Positions 42,691-51,183 of a stretch of DNA of 64,000 nt are shown piece after piece. The translations under genes were made by a program, and so were the position numbers. Position 1 is the first letter of the stretch; the number at the start of each line of letters is the position of its first letter. The stretch lies in contig JBOGXA010000002.1 of assembly GCA_050694175.1 (NCBI GenBank), positions 124,001 to 188,000 on the forward strand, read 5' to 3'. Under the pieces are notes generated by a model. It saw only the letters and a list, made by a program, of their open reading frames with translations, did not search any database and was not told the DNA's origin. The DNA is from JBOGXA01 sp050694175. Lineage in GTDB: Bacteria; Actinomycetota; CADDZG01; WHSQ01.

Positions 42691-42915
42691 CTAAGGCTGG
42701 CGAGAGTGGCTATCTGTGTGGGCTTGCAGGCCGGCTGCGAGGGCGTCGATCCGCGCGTCTAGACGAGCTGCGAGGGCATCGATCCGCGCATCTAGACGAG
42801 CTGCGAGGGCATCGATCTGCGAGTTGATCGAATCGATCTTTGCAGCGAGGAACCAGAAGTTCCCGAAGAGGGTCGCGGCCAGCAGCCCGATCGCCGTCCA
42901 TGCCACCTGCTCCAT
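42691..42915 (-). CDS. Small membrane-anchored coiled-coil protein with 11-residue repeats
   Basis: 74 residues: one N-terminal helix (VAWTAIGLLAATLFGNFWFLAA) and then a coiled coil made of near-identical 11-mers (DALAARLDARI). ATG 42915 has GGAGG at suitable distance; ATG 42921 is too close to it. It lies upstream of, and on the same strand as, the Mut7-C gene. No family assigned; the plan resembles small membrane-tethered scaffold or phage-holin-like proteins, without further support. Confidence 0.6.
   Translation of the reverse strand: MEQVAWTAIGLLAATLFGNFWFLAAKIDSINSQIDALAARLDARIDALAARLDARIDALAAGLQAHTDSHSRQP
42734..42823. repeat. Tandem 33-bp repeat (2.7 copies) encoding the coiled coil
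   Basis: Units at 42734-42766 and 42767-42799 differ at two positions; a partial third unit covers 42800-42823. Each encodes one 11-residue coiled-coil repeat on the minus strand. Copy number is likely variable between strains. Confidence 0.9.
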
Positions 42916-43025
42916 TGTCATCCACCTCCAGTCTAGAACCATGGGCCTGGAAGAGCAGTACCACTGGGGTGCGACACACAATGCGGCAGAATAGGGTCGG
43001 AGGCACACGAAAGGGGCTAACGCCG

Positions 43026-43367
43026 ATGCCGAATATCGACGACTATCGCTTCGGTCACATCGTCATCGACGGCCTAGAACACACGCGCGATGTGATCGTG
43101 CTCCCGGATCGTGTCGTAGACAACTGGTGGCGGGTGGACGGCCATTCGCTCGTGATCGAAGATCTCGCAGATGTCCTCGACGACCTTCCCGAGCGCCTGG
43201 TGGTTGGAACCGGCGCGTACGGACGGATGGAGCCTGACCCCAACGCCCTCAACGAATTGAGGAGCCGGGGGATCGAGATTGAAGTGCTCGAGACGGCAGA
43301 GGCGGTGCGCCGATACTCGGCCCTCGACGCCGCGGCGACCGCAGCCGCGCTGCATCTAACCTGTTGA
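43026..43367 (+). CDS. Mth938-like domain protein (AAMDC/NDUFAF3-like fold)
   Basis: 113 residues. The sequence IDDYRFGHIVIDGLEHTRDVIVLPDRV, then PERLVVGTGAYGRMEPDP and a predicted Rossmann-like end (RGIEIEVLETAEAVRRYSAL) matches the Mth938-like family, whose bacterial role is not established. AAAGGGG about 10 bases upstream of ATG 43026. Alone in its transcriptional unit. Confidence 0.78.
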   Translation: MPNIDDYRFGHIVIDGLEHTRDVIVLPDRVVDNWWRVDGHSLVIEDLADVLDDLPERLVVGTGAYGRMEPDPNALNELRSRGIEIEVLETAEAVRRYSALDAAATAAALHLTC

Positions 43368-43668
43368 GCCCCGGGCTGGCTTGAAGACGCTCGCGCGATC
43401 CAAACGCCCGCTCCGGAAGCCACCTCGGGAATCGACCTTCGGGCCCGGACCCGATATCCCATAATTGCGATTATGTCTACTTAGCCCCGCAGACGCCCCT
43501 CCCCCTCGTCGCCGGCGTCGCCACCTTTGTCTTCTACTACCGGCGGCGCTCGTCCCCCGATCCCAACGCGACTCCGCCGATCTGGCGCGCCGGAATCGCC
43601 TTCGCGGCCGTGTTCGCCGGGCAGCTCGCAGTCCTGGGGATCATCGACTGGTTCGCAGGCTGAAGGGC
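43368..43668 (+). other. Intergenic stretch with an orphan open frame lacking a start
   Basis: Within this gap, 43487-43663 is an open plus-strand frame of 58 residues reading like a small membrane protein (LVAGVATFVFYYRRR, then AGIAFAAVFAGQLAVLGII). No ATG, GTG or TTG with a ribosome-binding site opens it; an ATG in another frame at 43473 stops after three codons. It may be a decayed gene. Nothing else is visible. Confidence 0.35.
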
Positions 43669-44058
43669 TTACACGCCGGCCGGCCAGTGCTCGACCGTGA
43701 CCTCGGGCATTGGGAAGTCCTTCGGATTCCCGGTGACCAGTGCCGCCCCCACTCCCACCGCTGCGGCGGCCACCAGGCAGTCCGCCTGACTGAGAGTGGT
43801 CCCGCGGACCGCGAAGTCCCGCCTCCAGGTACCCGCCAACTCACCCTCACGACGGCCGAGCGGGGCGACGCGGAGCCCATCGAGCAGAGAGCGCGCCCGA
43901 TCCTCTTCTTCGGGGCGCAGCCCTCTGGTGACCTCCTCGACGTTGATCGCGCACACGAACGGGGCCTCGCGCGATCGCCGGAGAGCGAGCAGACGCTGCG
44001 CGGCCGCGCGCCCCCGCAGCGCATCGATCAGGACGGTCGTGTCCAAGAGTAGGGACAT
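43669..44058 (-). CDS. vapC: PIN-domain ribonuclease toxin (VapC)
   Basis: 129 residues. PIN fold with acidic active-site residues in LLLDTTVLIDAL (Asp6), the Glu of NVEEVTRG, and the Asp of LSQADCLVAAAA. VapC toxins cleave specific tRNAs or rRNA loops. The ATG lies 11 bases after the stop of the small antitoxin gene, the normal vapBC order. Confidence 0.9.
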   Translation of the reverse strand: MSLLLDTTVLIDALRGRAAAQRLLALRRSREAPFVCAINVEEVTRGLRPEEEDRARSLLDGLRVAPLGRREGELAGTWRRDFAVRGTTLSQADCLVAAAAVGVGAALVTGNPKDFPMPEVTVEHWPAGV

Positions 44059-44069
44059 GCCGGGGCCCG

Positions 44070-44309
44070 CTACCCCACTCTTCGTGAATCGCCGTGGCGC
44101 TGCGCTCGGACCCATGACGCCGGGTCCTCGTCCCATTCATGGCCCTCGTCGTCGATGGTTCCTATGGCGGCCTCGATGTCGTCCCAGCGACGCTCATCGT
44201 CAAGGGCACGCCGGACACTGGCGGCGATGAACGCACTGCGGCGGCGCCGGCCCACCCGGCGGTCGAGCTCGCGCACGAGCACGTCATCGAGGCTTATGTG
44301 TAAACGCAT
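44070..44309 (-). CDS. vapB: Ribbon-helix-helix antitoxin (VapB type)
   Basis: 79 residues. N-terminal ribbon-helix-helix (MRLHISLDDVLVRELDRRVGRRRRSAFIAASVRRAL) for operator binding and an acidic C-terminus (DEGHEWDEDPASW) to neutralise the toxin. The ATG at 44309 is preceded by TAAGAT at 6-nt spacing, a leaderless promoter signature, so the alternative GTG at 44315 is disfavoured. Confidence 0.87.
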   Translation of the reverse strand: MRLHISLDDVLVRELDRRVGRRRRSAFIAASVRRALDDERRWDDIEAAIGTIDDEGHEWDEDPASWVRAQRHGDSRRVG

Positions 44310-44315
44310 GGCCAC

Positions 44316-44321
44316 ATCTTA
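44316..44321 (-). promoter_or_regulatory. Predicted -10 element (TAAGAT) for leaderless vapB
   Basis: On the minus strand TAAGAT, 6 nt, then ATG 44309. Confidence 0.45.
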
Positions 44322-44446
44322 GCACACAGCACTCGGGCCACATTCGAACCTGGCGCACGCACGTCGTGTTGAACGCGGCCATCCGTGTAATTGCCCTTCC
44401 CGGGCCCCGGCATCCGTGAGCGCGACGAGCGGGGGCCAGAGGTGCG

Positions 44447-45418
44447 CTAGTTGCCTTTGTGGTCCCCGTGCTCGAAGGCCCGCACCGCCCTCTTCGCCGC
44501 CGGAGGGACCCGCCCGCTCTCGTCGGAGACCAGGAACAGTCCTGCCATCCCGATGTCCGAGTGGCTCTGGATGTGACAGTGGTACATCCACGCGCCCGGC
44601 CCGACGTGTTCGCCGGCAACCACCTGAAAACCAAACGAGTCTCCCGGGCCCTGGGTCTTGTTGTCGATGACCTGTGCCGTGTTGTCCGGGCCCTCGAGCA
44701 GGCCCGTTCGGTTGTCGACCCATCTGTGCCCGTGAAGATGGAAGGTGTGCATGAGCTCGCCGTGGGTGATGATGATGAACTCGACTCGCTCCCCCACCGT
44801 CGCCCGGATCGTCGGCGTACCAGGTGCGCGCTTCAAGTTGAACGTGATGTTGTGCATGACGAGTTGCCTCTTTCGATCAGGCAACGGATCACCCGGGCGC
44901 CTGACGATGAGCGCACCGTAGAGGCCGCGGTCGATCCCTCCCGTGCCGTGCTCGGTGCCCAGGCAGTGATCGTGGTAATGCCAGTAGCCCGCGCTCCCCG
45001 GATCAAACGTGCCGTCCGGGCGCGGCCCGGGCCCGTGCGTGCTGATGACATACGTGCGGGATTTACCCGGTTGCACGCACGAGTTGTTGAGGCGCGATCC
45101 GTCGCTTGCGACCGTGTAATCGAGGCCGTGAGGGTGGAAGCTCAGTTTCTGCTTCGTGTTGTTGACGAGAACGACCGCGAGGCACTCGCCCTCGGTCATT
45201 TCGAGGATCGGGCCCGGGATCCGCCCTTTGCCGGGGTCGCGTGAATAGCCGATCTCGTAGCTATTGGGGCGTTTGTACTCCGCGTAGAGGGTCTCGGTGC
45301 GATCCGGGCTGTCGCACGCCTGCGGGCGCGGCGCGACCCGTGGGCTCGCTGTAGTCGGAACCGAGCCGAGCGCGACAAGCCCCACCATCACCGCAACCAG
45401 CGCCGCCTTAAATCTCAT
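44447..45418 (-). CDS. Two-domain multicopper oxidase
   Basis: 323 residues with a signal peptide (FKAALVAVMVGLVALGSVPTTA). All copper motifs are present: HPHG, HYHDHC, HTFHLHGH and HCHIQSHSDIGM (with the T1 Cys-His). Two cupredoxin domains make it a small laccase/2dMCO type that acts as a trimer outside the membrane, oxidising phenols or metal ions. The gene is eight bases from the PIG-V-like gene, same strand. Confidence 0.92.
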   Translation of the reverse strand: MRFKAALVAVMVGLVALGSVPTTASPRVAPRPQACDSPDRTETLYAEYKRPNSYEIGYSRDPGKGRIPGPILEMTEGECLAVVLVNNTKQKLSFHPHGLDYTVASDGSRLNNSCVQPGKSRTYVISTHGPGPRPDGTFDPGSAGYWHYHDHCLGTEHGTGGIDRGLYGALIVRRPGDPLPDRKRQLVMHNITFNLKRAPGTPTIRATVGERVEFIIITHGELMHTFHLHGHRWVDNRTGLLEGPDNTAQVIDNKTQGPGDSFGFQVVAGEHVGPGAWMYHCHIQSHSDIGMAGLFLVSDESGRVPPAAKRAVRAFEHGDHKGN

Positions 45419-45425
45419 TCGAATC

Positions 45426-46598
45426 TCAATAGAACCATGACCCCGATGTGTACACCACCAACCCGAGCGTCGCGAGTGCCGTGAAGCAAACGAGTACCGC
45501 CTCGTGCCGGAGCGGACGACGCGCGGTCGTGGCCGCGAGCAGGACGAGGCCCGGGAAGAAAGTCAGCAAGATGCGCGGCACGCTCAGATACCACACGCTC
45601 GTCATCAGCGCGGCCAGGAGCCCACCCATGTACACCGCGTACCCCCACTCGCGGCGCGCGAGGGCCCACACGACGAACACGATGCCCGCGGCCACGCCTA
45701 TCAGCTCGCCCATGAATGCGAGTTGGAAGTTAGGCTCGAGACGCGACCCGAATGCCGCTTCCCACGTCGTCGCGAGTGCCTCCCATGGCCACGTCAACCG
45801 GCGGTCCCAGCCCTCGCGCTGGTCTATAAAGAATTGGAATGCGTTGCCCTCGGCGCGTGCCATGTAGGCGCCGTAGGCGACGAGCGGCGACACTGCGACC
45901 CCAAGGGCGATCCCTCCCGTCCGGAGGTACCGCCTCATCGGCCGGTTCCGGCGCAGGAACTCGATCACGAGGCCCACGACCAAGAAGATCCCCGCCGCTC
46001 GCGTTGCGACCGCGAGCGCGGCGGGGATCGACGCGGCCAGCGGCCGGTTGCGGCGCACGTAGTAGAAGGCCGGGACGGCCCCTGCGAGAAACAGGGCCTC
46101 GCTGTAGGGGACGACGAGGAAGACCGCGGTCGGGAACAGCACGAGATACAGAACGGCCCGGCGGCCCGCTCCCCCGCCGGCTTCGTCTTCGGCGAGCCGG
46201 TACAGGTAGCCCGCCGCAACGATCGTCGCGGCCGTCGATATCAGCATCCCGCCGACCACGGGCTGCACGCCCACCCAGTCGAGCGCTCGGATCAGAAGCG
46301 GGAACGCGGGAAAAAACGCGGCCGCGTTTGGATCGGTGCGCGGGTCCGTGTAACCGTAGGTCGCGATTTCAACGAAGTGGCGGACATCCCAGTTGTCCCA
46401 TAGATCGAGGAACGGCTCGGGTGTTCCCCCCTGCGTGGTGGTCAGCCAGCTGGCCGCGTACGCGACCACGAAGAACGCCACCCGCACCCCGATGACGATG
46501 GCTGTGACCTGCATCCACCGCGACCGTCTCCGGCCCGTGAGTTCGACGGGAGCCCGTGCAACCACCGAGCGCGGCGCGCTGCGCGCGGTTGCGCGCAT
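45426..46598 (-). CDS. PIG-V-like polytopic mannosyltransferase
   Basis: 390 residues with about nine membrane helices. The first loop contains LDLWDNWDVRHFVEIATYGY, and later AAFFPAFPLLIRAL; the WD..H and FFP.FPL patterns are those of the GPI mannosyltransferase PIG-V family (GT-C), in which the Asp is catalytic. Probably transfers mannose from polyprenyl-phosphate-mannose on the outer membrane face to a lipid or protein. Starts three bases after gcvPB, so it rides on that transcript, although the functions are unrelated. Confidence 0.82.
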   Translation of the reverse strand: MRATARSAPRSVVARAPVELTGRRRSRWMQVTAIVIGVRVAFFVVAYAASWLTTTQGGTPEPFLDLWDNWDVRHFVEIATYGYTDPRTDPNAAAFFPAFPLLIRALDWVGVQPVVGGMLISTAATIVAAGYLYRLAEDEAGGGAGRRAVLYLVLFPTAVFLVVPYSEALFLAGAVPAFYYVRRNRPLAASIPAALAVATRAAGIFLVVGLVIEFLRRNRPMRRYLRTGGIALGVAVSPLVAYGAYMARAEGNAFQFFIDQREGWDRRLTWPWEALATTWEAAFGSRLEPNFQLAFMGELIGVAAGIVFVVWALARREWGYAVYMGGLLAALMTSVWYLSVPRILLTFFPGLVLLAATTARRPLRHEAVLVCFTALATLGLVVYTSGSWFY

Positions 46599-46601
46599 GC
46601 T

Positions 46602-48098
46602 CTACTCCGCGGTCCAGCGCACTCGCAGGGAGCGCGCGGCGCGCGCCTCGTCGGGCCTGCGGACGGGCGTCGTCGTCGGAGCATCGTGAAGGAGATCTGG
46701 GTCCTCGCGCGCCTCCTCGGCGATCTGGTTCAACGCCAACGCGAGTCCGTCGATGGTCTCTCTGGATTCGGTTTCCGTTGGCTCCACCATCATCGCTTCG
46801 TCGACGTTGAGCGGGAAATACACGGTCGGCGGGTGATACCCGAGGTCGATGAGTCGCTTGGCCACGTCCATGGCCCGCACCCCGTACTTCTTGAGCGGTT
46901 TGGCCGTCGCCACGAACTCGTGCATGCACGTTCCCCCAAATGCAGCCGGGAATGCATCGGCAACGAGCGTCCGGAGGTAGTTGGCGTTGAGGACGGCTCG
47001 CTCCGCTATCCGCTGTAAACCCTCGGGCCCGTTGGAGCGCAGGTACGCGTACGCGCGCACGTTGATGCCGAAGTTGCCGTGGAAGGAGTGGATCCGCCCG
47101 ATCGCGTCGGGCCGGTCGTAGTCCCAGCGCCACACCTCGGCCCCCTCGTCGAACGCGAGCACGGGCGCCGGCAGGAAGCGCTCCAATCGCTCGGTCACCG
47201 CCAGGGGTCCCGAGCCCGGACCCCCTCCCCCATGGGGCGTGGCAAAAGTCTTGTGCAGGTTCATGTGCACGATGTCGAAGCCCATGTCCCCGGGGCGCAC
47301 GACACCGACGATCGAGTTGAAGTTCGCGCCGTCGTAGTAGAGAAGTCCTCCGACCTCGTGGACCGCCGACGCCATCTCCTCGATGTCGCGCTCGAACAGC
47401 CCGAGAGTGTTTGGGTTCGTCAGCATCAGCCCGGCGACGTCGTCGTCCAGCACCGAGCGCAGGGCATCGACGTCGACGAGACCTCGCTTGTCGCTGCGGA
47501 CTTCCTCGGCCTGGTAGCCGGCGAGGGTGACGCTGGCCGGGTTCGTCCCGTGGGCGGAGTCCGGGATGATCACGCGCCGGCGGGCATCCCCGTTCGCCGT
47601 GTGGTGGGCGCGCATGATCAGCAGGCCGGTCAGCTCGCCCTGGGCCCCCGCCGCCGGTTGGAAGGTGAGCCGCGCCATTCCCGTCGCCTCGCAGAGCGCC
47701 CGCTCGAGCGCCCCGAGAAGCTCGAGAGCACCTCCCACCAGGTCGTCGGGCGCCATGGGGTGCAGGCGCGCGAACCCCGGCAGCGCGGCAGCGTCCTCAG
47801 AGACCTTGGGGTTGTACTTCATCGTGCACGAGCCGAGCGGATAGGCACCGACGTCGATCGCCCAGTTGCGCTGCGACAGGCGTGTGAAGTGCTGCACGAG
47901 GTCGCGTTCGCTCACCTCGGGCAGACGCGGCGGTGTGGTCCGGCGCAGATCCTGCGGGATGAGCTCGTCGAGCGGAGGCGCGTCCACGTGGGCGTCCGGC
48001 AGCGAGTAGGCCCGCCGGCCCGGCCGCGACCGCTCGAAGATCAGCGGGAACCCGTCGGTGCGCGTGCCCGCCGACGCCTCCAGTGGTCTACCCGTCAT
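46602..48098 (-). CDS. gcvPB: Glycine dehydrogenase (decarboxylating) subunit 2, GcvPB
   Basis: 498 residues. C-terminal half of the split P protein of the glycine cleavage system; PLP lysine in VHMNLHKTFATPHGGGGPG. With GcvPA it decarboxylates glycine and loads the aminomethyl group onto the lipoyl arm of GcvH. ATG 48098 (MTGRPLEAS) has AAGAG upstream. Actinobacteria such as Mycobacterium use a fused P protein, so the split form is a lineage marker. Confidence 0.95.
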   Translation of the reverse strand: MTGRPLEASAGTRTDGFPLIFERSRPGRRAYSLPDAHVDAPPLDELIPQDLRRTTPPRLPEVSERDLVQHFTRLSQRNWAIDVGAYPLGSCTMKYNPKVSEDAAALPGFARLHPMAPDDLVGGALELLGALERALCEATGMARLTFQPAAGAQGELTGLLIMRAHHTANGDARRRVIIPDSAHGTNPASVTLAGYQAEEVRSDKRGLVDVDALRSVLDDDVAGLMLTNPNTLGLFERDIEEMASAVHEVGGLLYYDGANFNSIVGVVRPGDMGFDIVHMNLHKTFATPHGGGGPGSGPLAVTERLERFLPAPVLAFDEGAEVWRWDYDRPDAIGRIHSFHGNFGINVRAYAYLRSNGPEGLQRIAERAVLNANYLRTLVADAFPAAFGGTCMHEFVATAKPLKKYGVRAMDVAKRLIDLGYHPPTVYFPLNVDEAMMVEPTETESRETIDGLALALNQIAEEAREDPDLLHDAPTTTPVRRPDEARAARSLRVRWTAE

Positions 48099-48183
48099 GT
48101 TCTCTTGTCCTTCCACGGACACTGCCCCGCGATCGCCCGAGGGAATCCCAACTCCGCCCTTGCCGGAGGCATGGCGAATCGCC

Positions 48184-49527
48184 TCATCTCTCCGCCAGCT
48201 CCTTCTCGATTGCTTCGCACAGGCCAAGGATGTCGTCCTCGGTGCGACACTCGGTCACCGCGATCAGGACCGAATCGTCGAGATCGTCGAACCACCTGCC
48301 GAGAGGCGGGCCCACGAGATAGCCGCGCCGGGCGAGCGCGGACGTGAGCTCGGCCCCCGGGATCGGCGTCGTCAGCACGAACTCCTTGATCCGGGGGCCC
48401 GGGAACCGGACCCGGCAACCCGGAATCTGACCCAGCCGGTCGGCTGCGAACGCGGTCCGGCGCACGCACACCTCGCCCAGGTGGGCGAGCCCGGCCGGGC
48501 CCAGCCACGACAGGTGCACCGCCGCGGCGATGGCCATGAGCGTCTGGTTGGTGCACACATTCGAGGTCGCCTTCGCACGCCGGATGTGCTGCTCGCGCGC
48601 CTGCAGCGTCAGCACGTAAGCCCGGCGGCCGTCGGCGTCGACCGTCTCCCCGGCGATGCGGCCCGGCACCTGTCTGACGAAATCGAGCCTCGTCGCGAAC
48701 AGGCCGACGTACGGTCCCCCGTAGGACAGCGCGTTACCGAGCGTCGCGCCCTCGCCCACCGCGATGTCGGCCCCGAGCTCCCCCGGCGGCTCGAGCACTC
48801 CCATCGCAATCGGATCGGCGACGGCGATCGCGAGCGCGCCGGAATCGTGGGCCCGGGCGGCCGCGGCGGCAACGTCCTCGATGGCCCCGAAGAAGTTGGG
48901 AGACCCGACCACGAGCGCGGCCGCATTCGACGCATCAACCCCGGTCCAGTCGATGCGTCCGTCGTCGCCGTATCCGGCGACGGTCACCGCCATCCCTAAT
49001 GCTGAGGTATAGGTCTTAAGAACCGCCAGGTAGTGAGGGTGCACGGTCGCCCCCACGACCACCCGGTCGCGGCGGGTCGTCCGGGCGGCCAGGTTGACCG
49101 CCTCGGTGAGGGCGCTGGCGCCGTCGTACAGCGATGCGTTTGCGACCTCGAGCCCGTACAGCTCGCACACGAGGGTCTGGAACTCGAAGATCGCCTGCAA
49201 TACCCCCTGCGAGAGCTCGGGCTGATAGGGCGTGTAGGAGGTGGAGAACTCGGAGCGCCCCGCGAGCGCGCGCACAACGGCCGGCACATAGTGGTCGTAC
49301 GCTCCCCCGCCCGCGAAACACACGAGGTCGTGCGCGCCGCGTGACCGAGCCGCCAGTGCGCCGAGGTGATCCATGAGTTCCGGCTCGCTGAGCGCCGGCG
49401 GCACCTCGAGCGATCGCGTAAGCCGCAGTGCCGAGGGAACCGGCTCGAACAGCTCGTCGATGGCGGAGAGGCCGAGGACGCCGAGCATGGCGGCGTCGTC
49501 GTCGGGCGTGTGCGGCACAAAATCCAC
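48184..49527 (-). CDS. gcvPA: Glycine dehydrogenase (decarboxylating) subunit 1, GcvPA
   Basis: 447 residues, N-terminal half of split GcvP: the start FVPHTPDDDAAMLGVLG and the segments SYTPYQPELSQGVLQAIFEFQ and NASLYDGASALTEA are typical. GTG start. An exact CTTGTATACAAG palindrome lies 23 bases upstream in the gap to gcvT. Confidence 0.95.
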   Translation of the reverse strand: MDFVPHTPDDDAAMLGVLGLSAIDELFEPVPSALRLTRSLEVPPALSEPELMDHLGALAARSRGAHDLVCFAGGGAYDHYVPAVVRALAGRSEFSTSYTPYQPELSQGVLQAIFEFQTLVCELYGLEVANASLYDGASALTEAVNLAARTTRRDRVVVGATVHPHYLAVLKTYTSALGMAVTVAGYGDDGRIDWTGVDASNAAALVVGSPNFFGAIEDVAAAAARAHDSGALAIAVADPIAMGVLEPPGELGADIAVGEGATLGNALSYGGPYVGLFATRLDFVRQVPGRIAGETVDADGRRAYVLTLQAREQHIRRAKATSNVCTNQTLMAIAAAVHLSWLGPAGLAHLGEVCVRRTAFAADRLGQIPGCRVRFPGPRIKEFVLTTPIPGAELTSALARRGYLVGPPLGRWFDDLDDSVLIAVTECRTEDDILGLCEAIEKELAER

Positions 49528-49549
49528 TGCCCGGCTATCCCCTTATCAC

Positions 49550-49561
49550 CTTGTATACAAG
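49550..49561. promoter_or_regulatory. 12-bp palindrome CTTGTATACAAG upstream of gcvPA
   Basis: Perfect dyad in the 45-nt gap between gcvT and gcvPA, at the position of a -35/-10 spacer. A second exact copy of the CTTGTNNACAAG pattern lies at 54088 and three near copies at 55790, 59116 and 62758. Spacing resembles MerR-type or other dimeric operators. Confidence 0.55.
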
Positions 49562-49572
49562 TCCTCTAATCG

Positions 49573-50664
49573 TCAATGCTTGTAGAAGGGCGGCTTCACG
49601 ATATCGCCTTCGATGCGCCGGCCGCGCGCCTCGACCTCGACCGCGGCTCCCACCTCCGGCACCGACCCCGCGGGCGCGTACGCGAGCGCGATCCCGGTGC
49701 CGAGCGACGGCGAATGGTTCCCGCTGCACACCTCGCCGACACGATCGTCCCCGGCCCACACCGCGTGCCCTTGCCGCGGCACCCCCCGGCCCCGGCATCG
49801 AATCCCGAAGAGCTTTCGCGCCGGCCCGGCCGCGCGCACCTCCTCGAGCGCGGCCTTGCCCCGAAAGTCCGTGTCCCACGCAACTACCCACCCGAGCCCG
49901 GCCTCGAGCGGATTCGTGGCCCGGTCGAGCTCGTGGCCGTAGAGCGCGTAGCCCATCTCCAGCCGCAACGTGTCGCGCGCCCCGAGTCCCGCGGGACGGG
50001 CTCCGAGATCGACCATCGCGGTCCACGCCTGAGATGCGGTCGCAGCCGGAGCGTACAGCTCGAAACCGCGCTCCCCCGTGTAGCCCGTGCGGGCCACTAT
50101 CCCCCGTTCTCCGAACACGTCGAGTGTGCCGAACGAGTGCAGGCGCAGGTCGGTTGCGCCGCTCGCCGGGAACGCCTTTTCGAACACCTCGAACGACGCC
50201 GGGCCCTGCAGCGCAAGGATGGCCCAGCGATCCCAGCAATCGGTCACGTCGCCGCCCGATGTCTCGATGGCGGCGGCCACGGCCGCGACGTTGGCCGCGT
50301 TCGGCACGACCATCCACTCGTCGTCGGAGATGCGGTAGACGAACACATCGTCCAGGCAGCCGCCGTCGTCGGCGAGAACGAGCGAGTAGGTGGCACGCCC
50401 CGGCTCGAGCGCCAGGACGTCGGCAGTGAGAGCGTGTTGCAGGGCCGGCCCTGCGCCCGAGCCCTCGAGCACCAGCTTGCCGAGGTGCGACACGTCGAAC
50501 AGCCCGACGTGGCTGCGAACTGCCCGGTGCTCGGCAACCACGCCCTCGTACTGGAGCGGCATCTCCCAGCCCGAGAAGTCCGTGAGGCGCGCGCCGAGGG
50601 CGCGATGGACGTCTAAGAGCGGAGTCTGTCTCCGGTCGCCACGCGCTTCGCCCGATGCATCCAC
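49573..50664 (-). CDS. gcvT: Aminomethyltransferase GcvT
   Basis: 363 residues, same as E. coli GcvT (364). T protein of glycine cleavage: releases ammonia and transfers methylene to tetrahydrofolate. LTDFSGWEMPLQYEGVVAEHRAVRSHVGLFDVSHLGK near the N-terminus and the catalytic-Asp-region ARTGYTGERGFELYAP are present. GTG 50664 gives the family N-terminus (DASGEARGDRRQTPLLDVH); the longer frame upstream runs into the next gene. Confidence 0.94.
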   Translation of the reverse strand: MDASGEARGDRRQTPLLDVHRALGARLTDFSGWEMPLQYEGVVAEHRAVRSHVGLFDVSHLGKLVLEGSGAGPALQHALTADVLALEPGRATYSLVLADDGGCLDDVFVYRISDDEWMVVPNAANVAAVAAAIETSGGDVTDCWDRWAILALQGPASFEVFEKAFPASGATDLRLHSFGTLDVFGERGIVARTGYTGERGFELYAPAATASQAWTAMVDLGARPAGLGARDTLRLEMGYALYGHELDRATNPLEAGLGWVVAWDTDFRGKAALEEVRAAGPARKLFGIRCRGRGVPRQGHAVWAGDDRVGEVCSGNHSPSLGTGIALAYAPAGSVPEVGAAVEVEARGRRIEGDIVKPPFYKH

Positions 50665-50683
50665 ATCCCGACGATAGGACACA

Positions 50684-51151
50684 TCAGCCGGCGAGGGCGG
50701 GGCCCAGGAACGGCGGTTCGGCTCCGTCGGGAGCGTCATCCGGGCCGCCCACAGGGGCCGGCCGTTCTCCGCTCTGGTCGGTTGCAAGCAGCGCCTTCTG
50801 CGAGGGCTCCTCGAGCCCGTACTTCACCAGGAGGTTCAGATAGTCGCGCTGGTACAGGACCTTGCAGCGGACATCCGGGTACAGGGCCATCAGTCGCCGC
50901 ACCTTGCGGTTCTTCTTCGTGACGAGCTTCTGGTTGAGGGTTGTGATCTCGATGTAGAGATCGAATTCGGGGAGATAGAAGTCGGGGGTGAAGCGCTGAG
51001 TCGGGTTGCCGTCGCGGTCCCATTCGATGTCGAAGCTGGTGGGCTCGTAGTCCCAGTCGATCTGATAGAAGTCGAGCAGCTTTGCGAACTGCCGCTCGCT
51101 GTTGTGCGCGAAGTCGACGACCTCGTGGTCGAGCGGAAGCGGAGCTCCCAT
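50684..51151 (-). CDS. Conserved protein with PD-(D/E)XK-like core
   Basis: 155 residues. After HNSERQFAKLLDFYQIDWDYEP the core reads RFTPDFYLPEFDLYIEITTLNQK followed by KKNRKVRRLMALYP; Glu of the first helix, PDF, and the E-x-T/x-K strand resemble the restriction-endonuclease-like fold used by TnsA-, Vsr- and DUF559-type nucleases. A disordered Pro/Ala tail follows. It lies between gcvT and a MerR gene. Nuclease activity is inferred from the pattern only. Confidence 0.65.
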   Translation of the reverse strand: MGAPLPLDHEVVDFAHNSERQFAKLLDFYQIDWDYEPTSFDIEWDRDGNPTQRFTPDFYLPEFDLYIEITTLNQKLVTKKNRKVRRLMALYPDVRCKVLYQRDYLNLLVKYGLEEPSQKALLATDQSGERPAPVGGPDDAPDGAEPPFLGPALAG

Positions 51152-51183
51152 CCCGTCTTCCGAGATAACCGGCTCCCCTCGGA

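Noticed and set aside
44322..44446. tRNA remnant (AGGTTCGAAT on the minus strand)
   Set aside because: The T-loop-like sequence has no 5-bp T stem and no acceptor or anticodon arm.
49528..50800. Glycine riboswitch upstream of the gcv genes
   Set aside because: No tandem glycine aptamer motifs were seen; the gaps are too short and contain only the palindrome.
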